Source: Stramonita haemastoma (taxonomy: Eukaryota > Mollusca > Gastropoda > Neogastropoda > Muricidae). From it: a stretch of DNA of 64,000 nucleotides. Positions 9,775-21,700 of the stretch are shown here, in pieces. The stretch is taken from positions 14,571,255-14,635,254 of the forward strand of contig CM060342.1 of assembly GCA_030674155.1 (NCBI GenBank), written 5' to 3'. The stretch's first letter is position 1, and the number at the start of each line of letters is the position of its first letter. The notes beneath the pieces are model-generated. The model was given only the letters and a program-made list of their open reading frames with translations, was not told the DNA's origin and searched no databases. The position numbers and the translations under genes were made by a program.

Positions 9775-10495
9775 TTACTTTCCTCTTTTTTTTTCTCTGC
9801 CAATTCTACGCTCTGATGGTGTATGTATGTGCATCTTGACTCAACAAGCACAGGCATACATAAACACTGAAAAACAACATTTTGTAGTATATATCTCACT
9901 TTATATCTGAAAACAAAAGTGCACGTTTTTTCTCCAGAACTTTTGGTGGAAACCTCACTCGACATATGATGATTAATCAAGGTCTTCTTGCTATGAATAA
10001 TTTTTGCATATATGGATATGGTACACAGGGTTCATAAAGGCCTTTTTTGGTGGAATGTTGTAGGAAAATATCGCAATGCATTTTTATGTTCAAGACAAAA
10101 AGGCAAAGAAACTGCTGCCATGTCTATCAGACTTACTGAAGGCCTTTTAACTCTTTTTCATTTCCATCAAAATAAACAGTGTGATCCTTGATTTGATGAT
10201 TAAGTACGCCACATACTTGTACTTCTAAATCACAATTTTTACCAAAGTCACAACAAAACAGTCACAGAATAATTGTCTGAAACTTCATTCAGATTCAGTA
10301 GCATAACCCAAGCTCTTTTGAAGCTCCTAGAAGCAAATGCTCCATTCTTAAGAACTTTCTAGGGTAAAAAGAATTAAGAAATTTAACAGACCCTTTTTAA
10401 GGTTCATATTATGAACCCTGTTTTCAGTTTTGTAAATCTTGAACGCCATCAGCGTTTCCAGAAACAATATACCCTGTGAAAACAAGAACTGATCC
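9775..10495. other. Unassigned AT-rich stretch
   Basis: No gene, tandem repeat or recognisable element seen. Confidence 0.5.
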
Positions 10496-10600
10496 TAAGC
10501 TGCACTTGTGGCGACACGCTCTCCCCAGGGAGAGCAGCCCGAATTTCACGCTGAGAAATCTGCTGTGACATAAAGTGGTATAAAATAAATCTGCAACTCT
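10496..10600. repeat. Dispersed repeat F, copy 1
   Basis: Shares CGCTCTCCCCAGGGAGAGCA, CAGCCCGAAT and GAAATCTGCTGTGACATAAA with the copy at 32757-32850. The GC-rich start followed by an A-rich end suggests a SINE fragment. Confidence 0.65.
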
Positions 10601-11639
10601 GGATCGAGCCCATACATCCACCAAAAATTTCAGGAACAAATTACAGATTATGATAAGTTAAGAAAAAAAAAAAAGGGGGGGGGGGGGGGGGTATCAAGAT
10701 TATTAGATGGACAGTAAAGAAAAACAAAACCCCAGGTAAACAGTCAACTATTGGTGTGAAGAGACAATTCTTCTAATACACATGCACAAGAATACTAACA
10801 GTGCAACAGGAATCACTCAACTTCTGTACCACAGGAAACAAATGTGGTGTGTAGCCCAGCTCTTCACACACTGAGCAGGTACCCTTGCATGAAATTCAGG
10901 CTGGTTTTTTTCTGGGCTGAACAGGTCATGAATAGACTATGCCACAAGTTATTTCCTTGGTTGCTTTTTTTTTTTTTTTACCCCCTGCCTGCATAATTTT
11001 TGGGGCACAATTTTGTCAGAATGTTCTTGCCAGAGTTGTTTTTATTCTTTTTGTTTTGCTTGAATTTTTGTTGTTGTTTTTTGCGTGCACTTAATCAGAA
11101 AATGCATGCCATATGCCAACACAGTTTGTGTTCAACGGAGTCTCTAGCATCCAGGAATACTTGTACTGTACTGAAGTTGGTATGTAATACTCAAGACTTC
11201 CATCTGTTCTGTTTCCTAGATTTTTCTTACTTTTTCACTTTAGATGATACAATTTATATTTGTAACTTTCCTGTGGGAATTTTGACATCCAGCATTTTAC
11301 TGTACTAAAATTGACGCAAGACCTTTATGAGACCAAAGATGTACACATTCTTCCTGTGCTGTGACTTTGAATGGGGGGTGGTGGGGGGGGGGGAGGGGGG
11401 GGGGGAGGTTACACAGAAGAAGGGGGGGGGGGGGGGGGAGGAATAGGAATAGACCACTCGGGGTCATATCAGGGGAAAAAACACTTCTTATACTTTAAAT
11501 GTCATTATTAACACCATATACACTCAGAAGTATGAACCAATAAAAAAAAGAATAATAAATAATGAATAACAAAATACAATGCACAATGAAAAAAAAACTG
11601 TGCCAGACCAATGATGAAAACACTTATTACTCTAAATGT
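10601..11639. other. Unassigned stretch with long G runs
   Basis: Contains poly-G at about 10675-10691 and a G-dense block at about 11372-11440 with runs of ten or more G. No supported gene. Confidence 0.6.
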
Positions 11640-12372
11640 TATTAAAACTGTAAACTTTCAGGTGCCTGAACTAAAAGAAAATAGATGATTGAAAAAGACG
11701 TGCTAAAACATAATTCAATAGAGTGATATATATCCCTTTGAAAATAGATATAGTTAAAAAAGGAATGTGCTAAAAATAACATCCAATAGAGTGATATATC
11801 CCTTCGAAAATAGACATGATTAAAAACAAAAACAAAAAAAACCCGTGCTAAAACATAATTAAAAAAGAAATGTGCAAAAACAACATGCAATATAGTTATA
11901 TATATCCCTCCAAAAATGGACATAATTAAAAAAGAAATGTGCAAAAACAACACGCAATATAGTTATATATATCCCTCCAAAAATGGACATAATTAAAAAA
12001 GAAATGTGCTGAAACAACGTGCAATAGAGTGATATATCCCTTCGAAAATAGACATAATTAAAAAAGAAAATGTGCTAAAACAACATGCAATATAGATATA
12101 TATATCCCTTCGAAAATGGACATAATTAAAAAAGAAATGTGCAAAAACAACATGCAATAGAGGGATATATCCCTTCAAAAATAGATATAAAAACAGAAAT
12201 GTGCTAAAACAACATGCAATAGAGGGATATATCCCTTCAAAAATAGATATAATTAAAAACAGAAATGTGCTGAAACAACATGCAATAGAGGGATATATCC
12301 CTTCAAAAATAGATATAATTAAAAACAGAAATGTGCTAAAACAACATGCAATAGAGTGGTATATACCTTCAC
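11640..12372. repeat. Tandem array of about 66-bp units
   Basis: About eleven imperfect units share AAAGAAATGTGCTAAAACAA, ATGCAATAGAGTGATATATC and CCTTCGAAAATAGACATAAT in order. Long open frames on the minus strand (CCFSTFLFLIISIFEGIYPS repeats) arise because many units are multiples of three. I see no evidence of a gene. Confidence 0.95.
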
Positions 12373-12822
12373 CATTAGTATAAAATTCTTTGTCAAAGGA
12401 AAAAAAAAAAGTAGCTGGAAAGCTAATTGCATGATAATACAAAATATTCATGCTCCAAAATACATACAGGTTACACAAACAAAATATAGCAAGAGGCAAC
12501 TTGCCTAATTTACAATCCATATGGGGCAAAAGATCACAATAAAACCAACATCATTGTGCCCCAAGAAAGTTAGAATAAAACCAACATCATTGTGCCCCAA
12601 GAAAGCTTTTGTTGTTTTGTTTTTGTGGGGGTTTTATTTGTTGTTGGTCTTTTACATTCTCTGAAAATGCAACCCAAAAAATCAGAAGATCTAGGAGATA
12701 AAGAAGAAAGAATGAGAAAGCTGAAAATACTTGCCACTACAGTCTTTAAATATTCTCCCCAACTTTTAGCTCCATCAGGATGTCAGTTAAAAATAACAAG
12801 GGGGGGGGGGGGAAGGGGGGGA
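12373..12822. other. Unassigned AT-rich stretch
   Basis: No gene seen. A short direct repeat (ACCAACATCATTGTGCCCCA) occurs twice near 12545 and 12582, and a G-run block precedes the SINE. Confidence 0.5.
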
Positions 12823-12974
12823 GGCAAGATAGCCTAGTGGTTAGAACATTGAGTCCTTGATCTTATGGCCTGAGTTTGAGGCACCCATTCAGGAGGACTT
12901 TTCTCCTGGAATTAAAATCAGAACTGACTCAACCCCCCCCCCCCCCCTTAGAAGTACTTCAGATGAGACTTTAA
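12823..12974 (+). mobile_element. SINE family A, left half, interrupted by transposon
   Basis: The tRNA-like head (GATAGCCTAGTGGTTAGAAC) and body run to AGATGAGACTTTAA, where a DNA transposon interrupts. The SINE resumes at 15671 with ACCCATGTCC, exactly where other copies continue. Confidence 0.85.
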
Positions 12975-13960
12975 GGCAATGTGCGGCACCCAACATTACT
13001 AAATTTAGGTCATTTTGGCTATTTTGAGATTTTTCCAATTTTACATTCTAGGGCATGTATATATTCATATGACATAATTAGATTTTACAAATACATTGTC
13101 TTTATGCAATTAAAAAACGTTTTACTAACCTAACCCAACCGAGTTTGTGTTCTTTTATTCCGAAAAATGCGTGAAAATGCCGACATTTATGCCCTAGCAA
13201 CATGCATTTCTAGTTCACAAAGTATGACGTATCATACACCAAACGAAACTAGATTGTCTCCCCTACAAGATTCCGAAGAGCTTCTACTACGAACACTCAT
13301 TCACAACGAGTTATAGGCCTACGTCATTTCAGTCGATTAGCATATCGACGGCAACTTCCATATATAGAGAGCGATTCAAAAGTAAGCTGGCCGGTTAGTT
13401 GAATCGGGTCACGTGACGCAAAATGGCCGCTGTTTACATCGAGTTCGTACCTCCGCTTCAAGCAGAAAAATGACTCGTTTGAAGAAATAAACGCTTCAAT
13501 TGGCTTATAAATGCAAGCCGAGTCGCGAAAAACACCTTGCATTTGCTCGACAGTGCAAAACATGGAAGGAAACGGACGAATTGTTGAGAATCAGTGCCGA
13601 GTCTGACTTAGTGCTACAGTGTTCTAAAAGTGAAATCTCATCGTCTGCTTCGCTGTCAAGATCGCTGCGTACTGAGAGTGTTTTGCTAAGCAAGAAAGCT
13701 TGTACTCTGCTCAAACATGAACCATATCAGGCCGTTTGTGAAAAAAGGTTCGAAAATGCCAGTTCTGAGCCAGCTGGTAACTGTAATGAGCAGAAACTGC
13801 TCCAAGTGTAAACTAACTTTTGGCTTCAGAACAGAGGAAAAGAAACCACATGGGTTAGTTGTTCTGTGTATTCAATGTGTGTTGTGTATCACCAGTAAGC
13901 AAGCTGTAGGGGGGATTTGGGGTGGGAAACAAGTTCACTGGTAGGCCTAGCTGTTTTATA

Positions 13961-13963
<3 letters not shown>

Positions 13964-13997
<34 letters not shown>

Positions 13998-14053
13998 AAA
14001 TGCATGTGTGTGTGTGTGCAAATGCATGTGTGTGTGTGTGTGTGCACATGCAT

Positions 14054-14098
<45 letters not shown>
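13964..14098. repeat. TG microsatellite inside the transposon
   Basis: (TG)n interrupted by CAAATGCATG and CACATGCATG. Confidence 0.97.
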
Positions 14099-14335
14099 AC
14101 ACAATTTTCTTTATTTATACCTGTAATTCTAATGAGGCAAAACATGAATATATTTTTGCATTTATGGACAGAAGTATAGGATAAAACTGCATGAATTAAT
14201 TAATTAACAGTTTTCACAAAAGGATTCAGGCTGAAATGAATATGGAGTGGAAATCAACTTTATTGTTTGAACAAATTCATTATACTAGATCTAGATTACA
14301 GCATACTCTTCATGCAAGTATTCACAAACACACTA

Positions 14336-14435
14336 GCATATATATATATATGTATATATATTTATATATGTATATATATGTGTGTGTATATATGTGTGTG
14401 TGTGTATATATGTGTGTGTGTGTCTACATGCATAC

Positions 14436-14484
<49 letters not shown>
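14336..14484. repeat. TA, TG and CA microsatellite inside the transposon
   Basis: A (TATA)n block grades into TGTG and then (CA)n. Confidence 0.97.
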
Positions 14485-14485
<1 letters not shown>

Positions 14486-15670
14486 CTCCAAACATAAATT
14501 GTTATATCTAGATCAGTATATCTTGATTCAATTTATGAGCTCACATGGAGTTTGAAGCAGTCCTGTGGTGTGCACCATGGAATGCGACAAGGTGTGATAT
14601 CTTCAGTGAGCTGACAACACCCCTGAACTATGAGAAGCAGCATATCTACTTCATGCCTGTTTATGAGAGAATGACAAAGATGCAGCTGCTTCAAAGATGT
14701 GGTGCTGGCAAGACTCAAAGAGTGCCTGAACAGCCTTGTGAAATTTGTTGTTCCATGGACAAGCTCACATCATGCTGGCGAGTTCTCTTTGCAGTCTGAC
14801 AGCCATCCATGAGTTCAACTTAGGTCCTGCTTCTGCCCAAGACACTGCCAGTTGCTTTAGATTTGATATAAGTGTGCACATGAAGAGGCTGAGGGCATCC
14901 AGACAGCAGGACAGGGAGAAGAACAGCCTCAGGTACCAGAGGGCCAGTGTGATCAAGAGGCGCGACACTCTGAGAGCTGCCAAACTGAAGGGGTAGAGGA
15001 GCTGATGGTGCTGGAAAGTGGCCCAGCCTAGCCTACAGGGGTGTTCTGATTATTTATTCTTGTTTTTAAAGGGCTGGATATGTGAACTGAAGCTTTCCAA
15101 CAAGGCTATGAGTAATATATGGTGGTCTGTACATGTTTGTATTCTTTTTCCTCTTTTTTCTCCACTTTGTGTTTTTTGCATCACATGCATTTTGTGATCA
15201 AAATTTCTCAAAAACTGTCTATCAGAAATTGATGAAACTTGGCACACTTACACATTATGGTCTTCTTGACAGTAATATAGAGAGACTTTTTTAATATTAT
15301 GAGTATTTTTTCTGTTAAAAAGATCAGATTACATAATACCTTGTATAAAAAGTGTCCATTAAAAAAAAAAATTATAAAAAATAAACAGTGAATTTTTTCA
15401 AGAATGTCTCTCTATTTAACTGTAAATACACCCATTATGTACATTTGTGCCAAAAATCATGAATGTAGCACTTGAATTTATGGGTAAAAAATCATTCCTA
15501 AAAATCCAAGATGGCGGATGTTTATCTTGGTTTCCATGGAAACATGGCTCACTAACATAAAACAAGTAACATTTTTTGTTAGAAGTCATAGTACTATAAG
15601 TTAATATCAAAGACTAGGTTTTAATTCTTCATTTGTAAAAAGTAAAATTTAGTGCCTCACATTGCCTTAA

Positions 15671-15910
15671 ACCCATGTCCATCATGTGAACACATGCAGA
15701 ACATCTTGTGCACATGTTAAAACCTGTTCCACCTTTTGTGCCGGTAGGAACAGATAAAATGCAGGCAGACTGGTGTTCTGTTTAGACAGCATCCCTGAAG
15801 TCAGAATGCATGTACCTTATTAATGAGGGGCAAAAACTGTCACATACACAACATTGCACCAACATTGGTGAACCTCAGAGCTCTAACCAAAGAACAAGAA
15901 AAGAAGACCC
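15671..15910 (+). mobile_element. SINE family A, right half
   Basis: Continues the copy interrupted at 12974. It carries CATCTTGTGCACATGTTAAA, GGAACAGAT and then the tail GAAGTCAGAATGCATGTACC with ACCAACATTGGTGAACCTC, which is shared with other dispersed copies. Confidence 0.8.
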
Positions 15911-17861
15911 AGGCAATGAAACTAGAGAGAAAATTCTAGACCGAATGAGCTGGCTTACAAATACTGGTGAGAGTGTGCTGGGCAGAAATTTTCTGCCCTT
16001 TAACATTTATTTCAAAGATTTTGTTTTTGTGGAGTCTGAGCTCTTTACCTTCAGCCATTTTCCCTGACCAGATTAATTCATTATCCTGCTGTTTTTGCCA
16101 TCCAGGTGTCCACACCTGTAGGTAGGAAAAAGGAATACCATAGCAGTCATGTCCATGCACCCTCCCCTGCCCTAGTAAAGAGAAAACTGTGCGAATGGCC
16201 ATACTCCACTTTCTTGGATTGAATGGGAAAATCTAACCTCTTTCTTCCTTTCTTTTCCCCATCCATTCCTTTTCCCAGGTTCTGTGATTCGGTCAGGATT
16301 GTTAATTGTTGTAAACCTTTTTTTTTTTTTTTTTTTTTTAAATTCCAACAAAAATGTTCTTTACAGATGAAACCACATATAAATTGTTCATGTATGCTGG
16401 CTTTCAACTCTGCCCTTACTGAAAACCAACTGCAAATACTAACAGTGAAGAAGGTGCAAAATTTAAGATGGCCCTCTGTTGTCGCACTAATTTTCACCAA
16501 TTGCTCATAATTTATGCAGAAAGTCTTCATCACACGAACTTTATTCCTCCACCTTGACTTGGGTATACATCAAACAGCACACAATTATTAAACAATGAGG
16601 GCCCTGGCCTGTTTGCATGGCGCATCTTATGTCGGGTCACAAACATCACACAATGCTAACATTTATCTGCAATGTTGTAGACTATAATTGTCAAACAAAA
16701 CAAACTGCACAGTTCTTGCTTGGTAAAGTTGCCATTCAATTAAAAAAAAAAAAAAGTTACGCAGTAAAATCATGACTGTGTCATTCTTTTAGTATAAATG
16801 TAATCATTATGATAACATAATTTTTATCTTAACAAACAGAATTACAACAAATCTGATCCACATGTAACCAACTGTTCAAAAGATATGCATCATTGTAATA
16901 TTGTTATTGTAGTAAATCTACATATAGGTACTCTAACCATAAATCAAACCAATGGTCTCACAATGATTACACACTCTGTGAGTGAAAGGAAAAAAATTAC
17001 TTCAAAGCAAATATAATATGTAACCACTCTCAAGATTACCTCACAAATCTTCAAACAGACATACAATCTGTAGTGTTTTCGAAACTGCCACCTCTAACAG
17101 AAGCATAAACAATGTACAAATAAACACACATGTAACCACATGTGTGCAGGTATCCACACATATGCACCGAGAAAACAATGACTTATGCCTAAACCTCTTA
17201 TCCTTCACTTGGAATGTTATAGAGCCTGTATGCTAAAATGGCCCATACTTTATGAAGTAAACATTGAATACCAATAATAATTACCAATAACAGACAAATC
17301 ATGATGTAAAATCAAACATGGCCCTTTGCGGTAGAGCGGATTGATTATTGTAGTTTACTCCAATAATGATCATGGCATCATTTCTCACCTCTAACTTCAT
17401 TTTGCCCAGGTTTAGGCGTAAAACAGCACACTTGCTTTTGATGCGATTTCCTTCATGAAAATTGTTCTATGCAAACGCATTGATGATTCAGCAATTTTCA
17501 TGTGATTACCTAAAATGAAGTCGAACTACCCATATATCTCAAGAAGTCCAGCAAAAATCTATAAAACGTCAACATTATCTATAAACACAGTGCCACTTGA
17601 TTGATTAATTAAAGTGACATCAGCTTCATTCCTCTGCATGAAACAAATACACAACAGATCACTCCCTTACAGTCGTGTCAAGGGGTAGACAGACACAACA
17701 GGAGCTCGAGGTTTCTTACCTGTCAAAACTTATCTCGTTTTCTTTATCATGACACCTGTCTGTGGTGAAAAATACAGCAAACTTATTCCAATCATGAAAA
17801 AAAAAAAAGTGAAATAGACCACCATTCCTTTCGACAAAATTTTCGGTAAGCGATTAGACTA
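15911..17861. other. Unassigned AT-rich stretch
   Basis: Almost 2 kb with homopolymer tracts (T near 16317-16340, A near 16741-16755). Open frames are short and unlike known proteins. No repeats stand out by eye. Confidence 0.5.
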
Positions 17862-18715
17862 TTGTCTCTACCTTCTTCAGACTATCGTCTCTACCTTCTA
17901 TCATCTCCACCTTCTTCAGACTATCATCTCCACCTTCTTCAGACTATCATCTCCACCTTCTTCAGACTATCATGTCCACCTTCTTCACACTATCATGTCC
18001 ACCTTCTTCACACTATCATGTCCACCTTCTTCAGACTATCATGTCCACCTTCTTCACACTATCATCTCCACCTTCTTCAGACTATCATCTCCACCTTCTT
18101 CACACTATCATCTCCACCTTCTTCACACTATCATCTCCACCTTCTTCACACTATCATCTCCACCTTCTTCACACTATCATCTCCACCTTCTTCACATTAT
18201 CATCTCCACCTTCTTCACACTATCATCTCCACCTTCTTCAGACTATCATCTCTACCTTCTATCATCTCCACCTTCTTCAGACTATCATCTCTACCTTCTA
18301 TCATCTCCACCTTCTTCACACTATCATCTCCACCTTCTTCACACTATCATCTCCACCTTCTTCAGACTATCATCTCCACCTTCTTCAGACTATCATCTCC
18401 ACCTTCAGACTATCATCTCCACCTTCTTCAGACTATCATGTCCACCTTCTTCAGACTATCATCTCCACCTTCTTCACACTATCATGTCCACCTTCTTCAC
18501 ACTATCATCTCCACCTTCTTCACACTATCATCTCCACCTTCTTCAGACGATCATCTCTACCTTCTATCATCTCCACCTTCTTCAGACTATCATGTCCACC
18601 TTCTTCAGACTATCATGTCCACCTTCTTCAGACTATCATCTCCACCTTCTTCAGACTATCATCTCCACCTTCTTCACACTATCATCTCCACCTTCTTCAC
18701 ACTATCATGTATGCC
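17862..18715. repeat. Minisatellite of 23-bp units
   Basis: About 37 units of the type TCATCTCCACCTTCTTCACAC with an A/T-variable last few bases, and some shortened units lacking the TTC part. Because 23 is not a multiple of three and the unit has few stops, all three + frames stay open for up to about 400 codons. These open frames are artefacts. It abuts the large satellite. Confidence 0.98.
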
Positions 18716-21700
18716 AAAGAGTAACCATATACAAGAACAGTTTGACAATCCTCAGCATGGCAAAAGAGTAAATGTGTGTACACCAGAACAGTATCAATCC
18801 TCAGTATGTCAAAGAGTAAATATATACAAAAAAAGTTACATCTTTAGAATGCCAAATAGCAAACAAAAAAAACCAGTTCAATCCTCTGTATGTCAAACAG
18901 TAATACACAGACATAGTTCAATCTCTGTATGTCAAACAGTAAGCATACACAGACATAGTTCAATCTCTGTATGTCAAACAGTAATCATACACAGACATAG
19001 TTCAATCTCTGTATGTCAAAGGGTAAATATCTACAGGAACAGCTCAATCCTCAATAAGCCAAAGGGTAAATCTCTACAATAACATTTCAGTTCTCAGTAT
19101 GCCAAAAAGTAAACATCTTCAATAGCAGTTCAATTCTCAGTATGTCAAAGAGTAAATATCTACAAGAAATGTTCAATTCTCAGTATGTCAAAGAGTAAAT
19201 ATCTACAAGAAAAGTTTAATTCTTAGTATGTCAAAAGGTAAATTTACAGACGAACAGTTCAATCCTCAGTATGGCAAAAGAGTAAATGCATGTACACTAG
19301 AACAGTTTTAATCCTCGTATGTCAAACAGTAAACATACACAAGAACAGTTCAATCCTCAGTATGTCAAAGAGTAGACATATACCAGAAAAGTTAAATCTT
19401 CAGAATGTCAAATAGCAAACAAATAAAAAAAAGTTCAACCTTCTGTATGTCAAACAGTAATCATACACAGACATAGTTCAATCTCTGTATGTCAAAGGGT
19501 AAATCTCTACTGGAACAGCTCAATCCTCAATAAGCCAAAGGGTAAATCTCTACAGGAACAGCTCAATCTTCAATAAGCCAAAGGGTAAATCTCTACAGGA
19601 ACAGTTCAATTTTCAGTATGCCAAAAGAGTAAATATCTACAATAACAGTTCAGTCCTCAGTATGTCAAAGGGTAAATTTACAACAAGAAAAGTTCAATTC
19701 CCAGTTATGCTAAAGAGTAAATGTGCAACAACAGTTCAATCCTCAGAGTAAACATGTACAACAACCGTTCAATCCTTAGTATGTCAAAGAGTAAACATAC
19801 ACAAGAACCGTTCAATCCTTAGTATGTCAAAGATTAAACATACACAAGAACCGTTCAATCATCAATATGCAAAGGAGTAAACATATACAACTGTTCAATC
19901 CTTAGTATGTCAAAGATTAAGCATACACAAGAACCGCTCAATCCTCAGTATGTTAAAGAGTAAATAATCATACACAAAAACAGTTCAATTTTCAGTATGT
20001 CAAAGATTAAATATGTACAAGAATAGTTCAGTCCTCAGTATGGCAAAAGAGTAAATGTATGTACACCAGAACAGTTTTAATCCTCAGTATGTCAAACAGT
20101 AAACATACACAAGAACAGTTCAATCCTCAGCATGTCAAAGAGTAGACATATACAAGAAAAGTTAAATCTTCAGAATGTCAAATAGCAAACAAACAAAAAA
20201 AAGTTCAGCCCTCTGTATGTCAAACAGTTATCATACACAGACTTAGTTCAATCTCTGTATGTCAAAGGGTAAATCTCTACAGGAACAGCTTAATCCTCAA
20301 TAAGCCAAAGGGTAAATATCTACAAGAGCAATTCAATCCTCAGTATGCCAAAAAGTAAACATCTACAATAACAGTTCAATTCTCAGTATGTCAAAGAGTA
20401 AATATCTACAAGAAAAGTTCAATTCTTAGTATGTCAAAAGGTAAATTTACAGACGAACAGTTCAATCCTTAGTATGGCAAAAGAGTAAATGTATGTACAC
20501 AAGAACAGTTCAGTCCTCAGTATGTCAAAGAGTAGACATATACAAGAACAGTTAAATCTTCAGAATGTCAAATAGCAAACAAACAAAAAAAGTTTAATAC
20601 TCTGTATGTCAAACAGTTATCATACACAGACATAGTTCAATCTCTGTATGTCAAAGGGTAAATATCTACAGGAATAGCTCAATTCTCAATAAACCAAAGG
20701 GTAAATCTCTACAAGAGCAATTCAATCCTCAGTATGCCAAAGAGTAAATATCTATAATAACAGTTCAATTCTCAGTATGTCAAAGAGTAAATATCTACAA
20801 GAAAAATTCAATTCTTAGTATGTCAAAGGGTAAATTTACAGACAAACAGTTCAATCCTTAGTATGGCAAAAGAGTAAATGTATGTACACCAGAACCGTTT
20901 TAATCCTTAGTATGTCAAACAGTAAACATACACAAGAACAGTTCAATCCTCAGTATGTCAAAGAGTAGACATATACAAGAAAAGTTAAATCTTCAGAATG
21001 TCAAATAGCAAACAAACAAAAAAAAGTTCAACCCTCTGTATGTCAAACAGTTATCATACACAGACTTAGTTTTATCTCTGTATATCAAAGGATAAATCTC
21101 TACAGGAACAGCTCAATCCTCAATAAGCCAAAGGGTAAATCTCTACAGGAGCAGTTCAGTCCTCAATAAGCCAAAGGGTAAATATCTACAAGAGCAATTC
21201 AATCCTCAGTATGCCAAAAAGTAAACATCTACAATAACAGTTCAATTCTCAGTATGTCAAAGAGTAAATATCTACAAGAAAAGTTCAATTCTTAGTATGT
21301 CAAAAGGTAAATTTACAGACGAACAGTTCAATTCTTAGTATGGCAAAAGAGTAAATGTATGTACACCAGAACCGTTTTAATCCTTAGTATGTCAAACAGT
21401 AAACATACACAAGAACAGTTCAATCCTCAGTATGTCAAAGAGTAGACATATACAAGAAAAGTTAAATCTTCAGAATGTCAAATAGCAAACAAACAAAAAA
21501 AAGTTCAACCCTCTGTATGTCAAACAGTTATCATACACAGACTTAGTTTTATCTCTGTATATCAAAGGGTAAATCTCTACAGGAACAGCTCAATCCTCAA
21601 TAAGCCAAAGGGTAAATCTCTACAGGAGCAGTTCAGTCCTCAATAAGCCAAAGGGTAAATATCTACAAGAGCAATTCAATCCTTAGTATGCCAAAGAGTA

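Larger units (their letters stand above)
12975..15666. mobile_element. TTAA-flanked DNA transposon with inverted ends, 2.7 kb
   Basis: The left end GGCAATGTGCGGCAC and the inverted right end GGCAATGTGAGGCAC match at 14 of 15 bases. TTAA sits on both sides (12971-12974 and 15667-15670), inside a SINE whose two halves rejoin precisely. TTAA duplications are made by piggyBac and Kolobok transposases. The ends here do not look like typical piggyBac CCY ends, so Kolobok-like is my preference. Coding relics are fragmentary. One open stretch at 14745-14996 ends in a basic region (FDISVHMKRLRASRQQDREK) resembling the C-terminal part of invertebrate transposase-like proteins. No intact transposase is present. 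Confidence 0.8.

Noticed and set aside
11642..12529. Minus-strand frames rich in phenylalanine and isoleucine, looking like membrane segments
   Set aside because: They arise from the 66-bp array. Similar units differ by frame and no family is recognisable.
13500..13944. Candidate host gene in the + frames near 13.5-13.9 kb
   Set aside because: It lies wholly inside the TTAA-flanked element, is fragmentary, and has no recognisable domain. It is treated as a transposon relic.
17862..19082. Long open frame of about 400 codons with serine-proline-histidine repeats
   Set aside because: It follows from a 23-bp repeat that is poor in stops. All three + frames are open and no codon bias or gene structure is seen.
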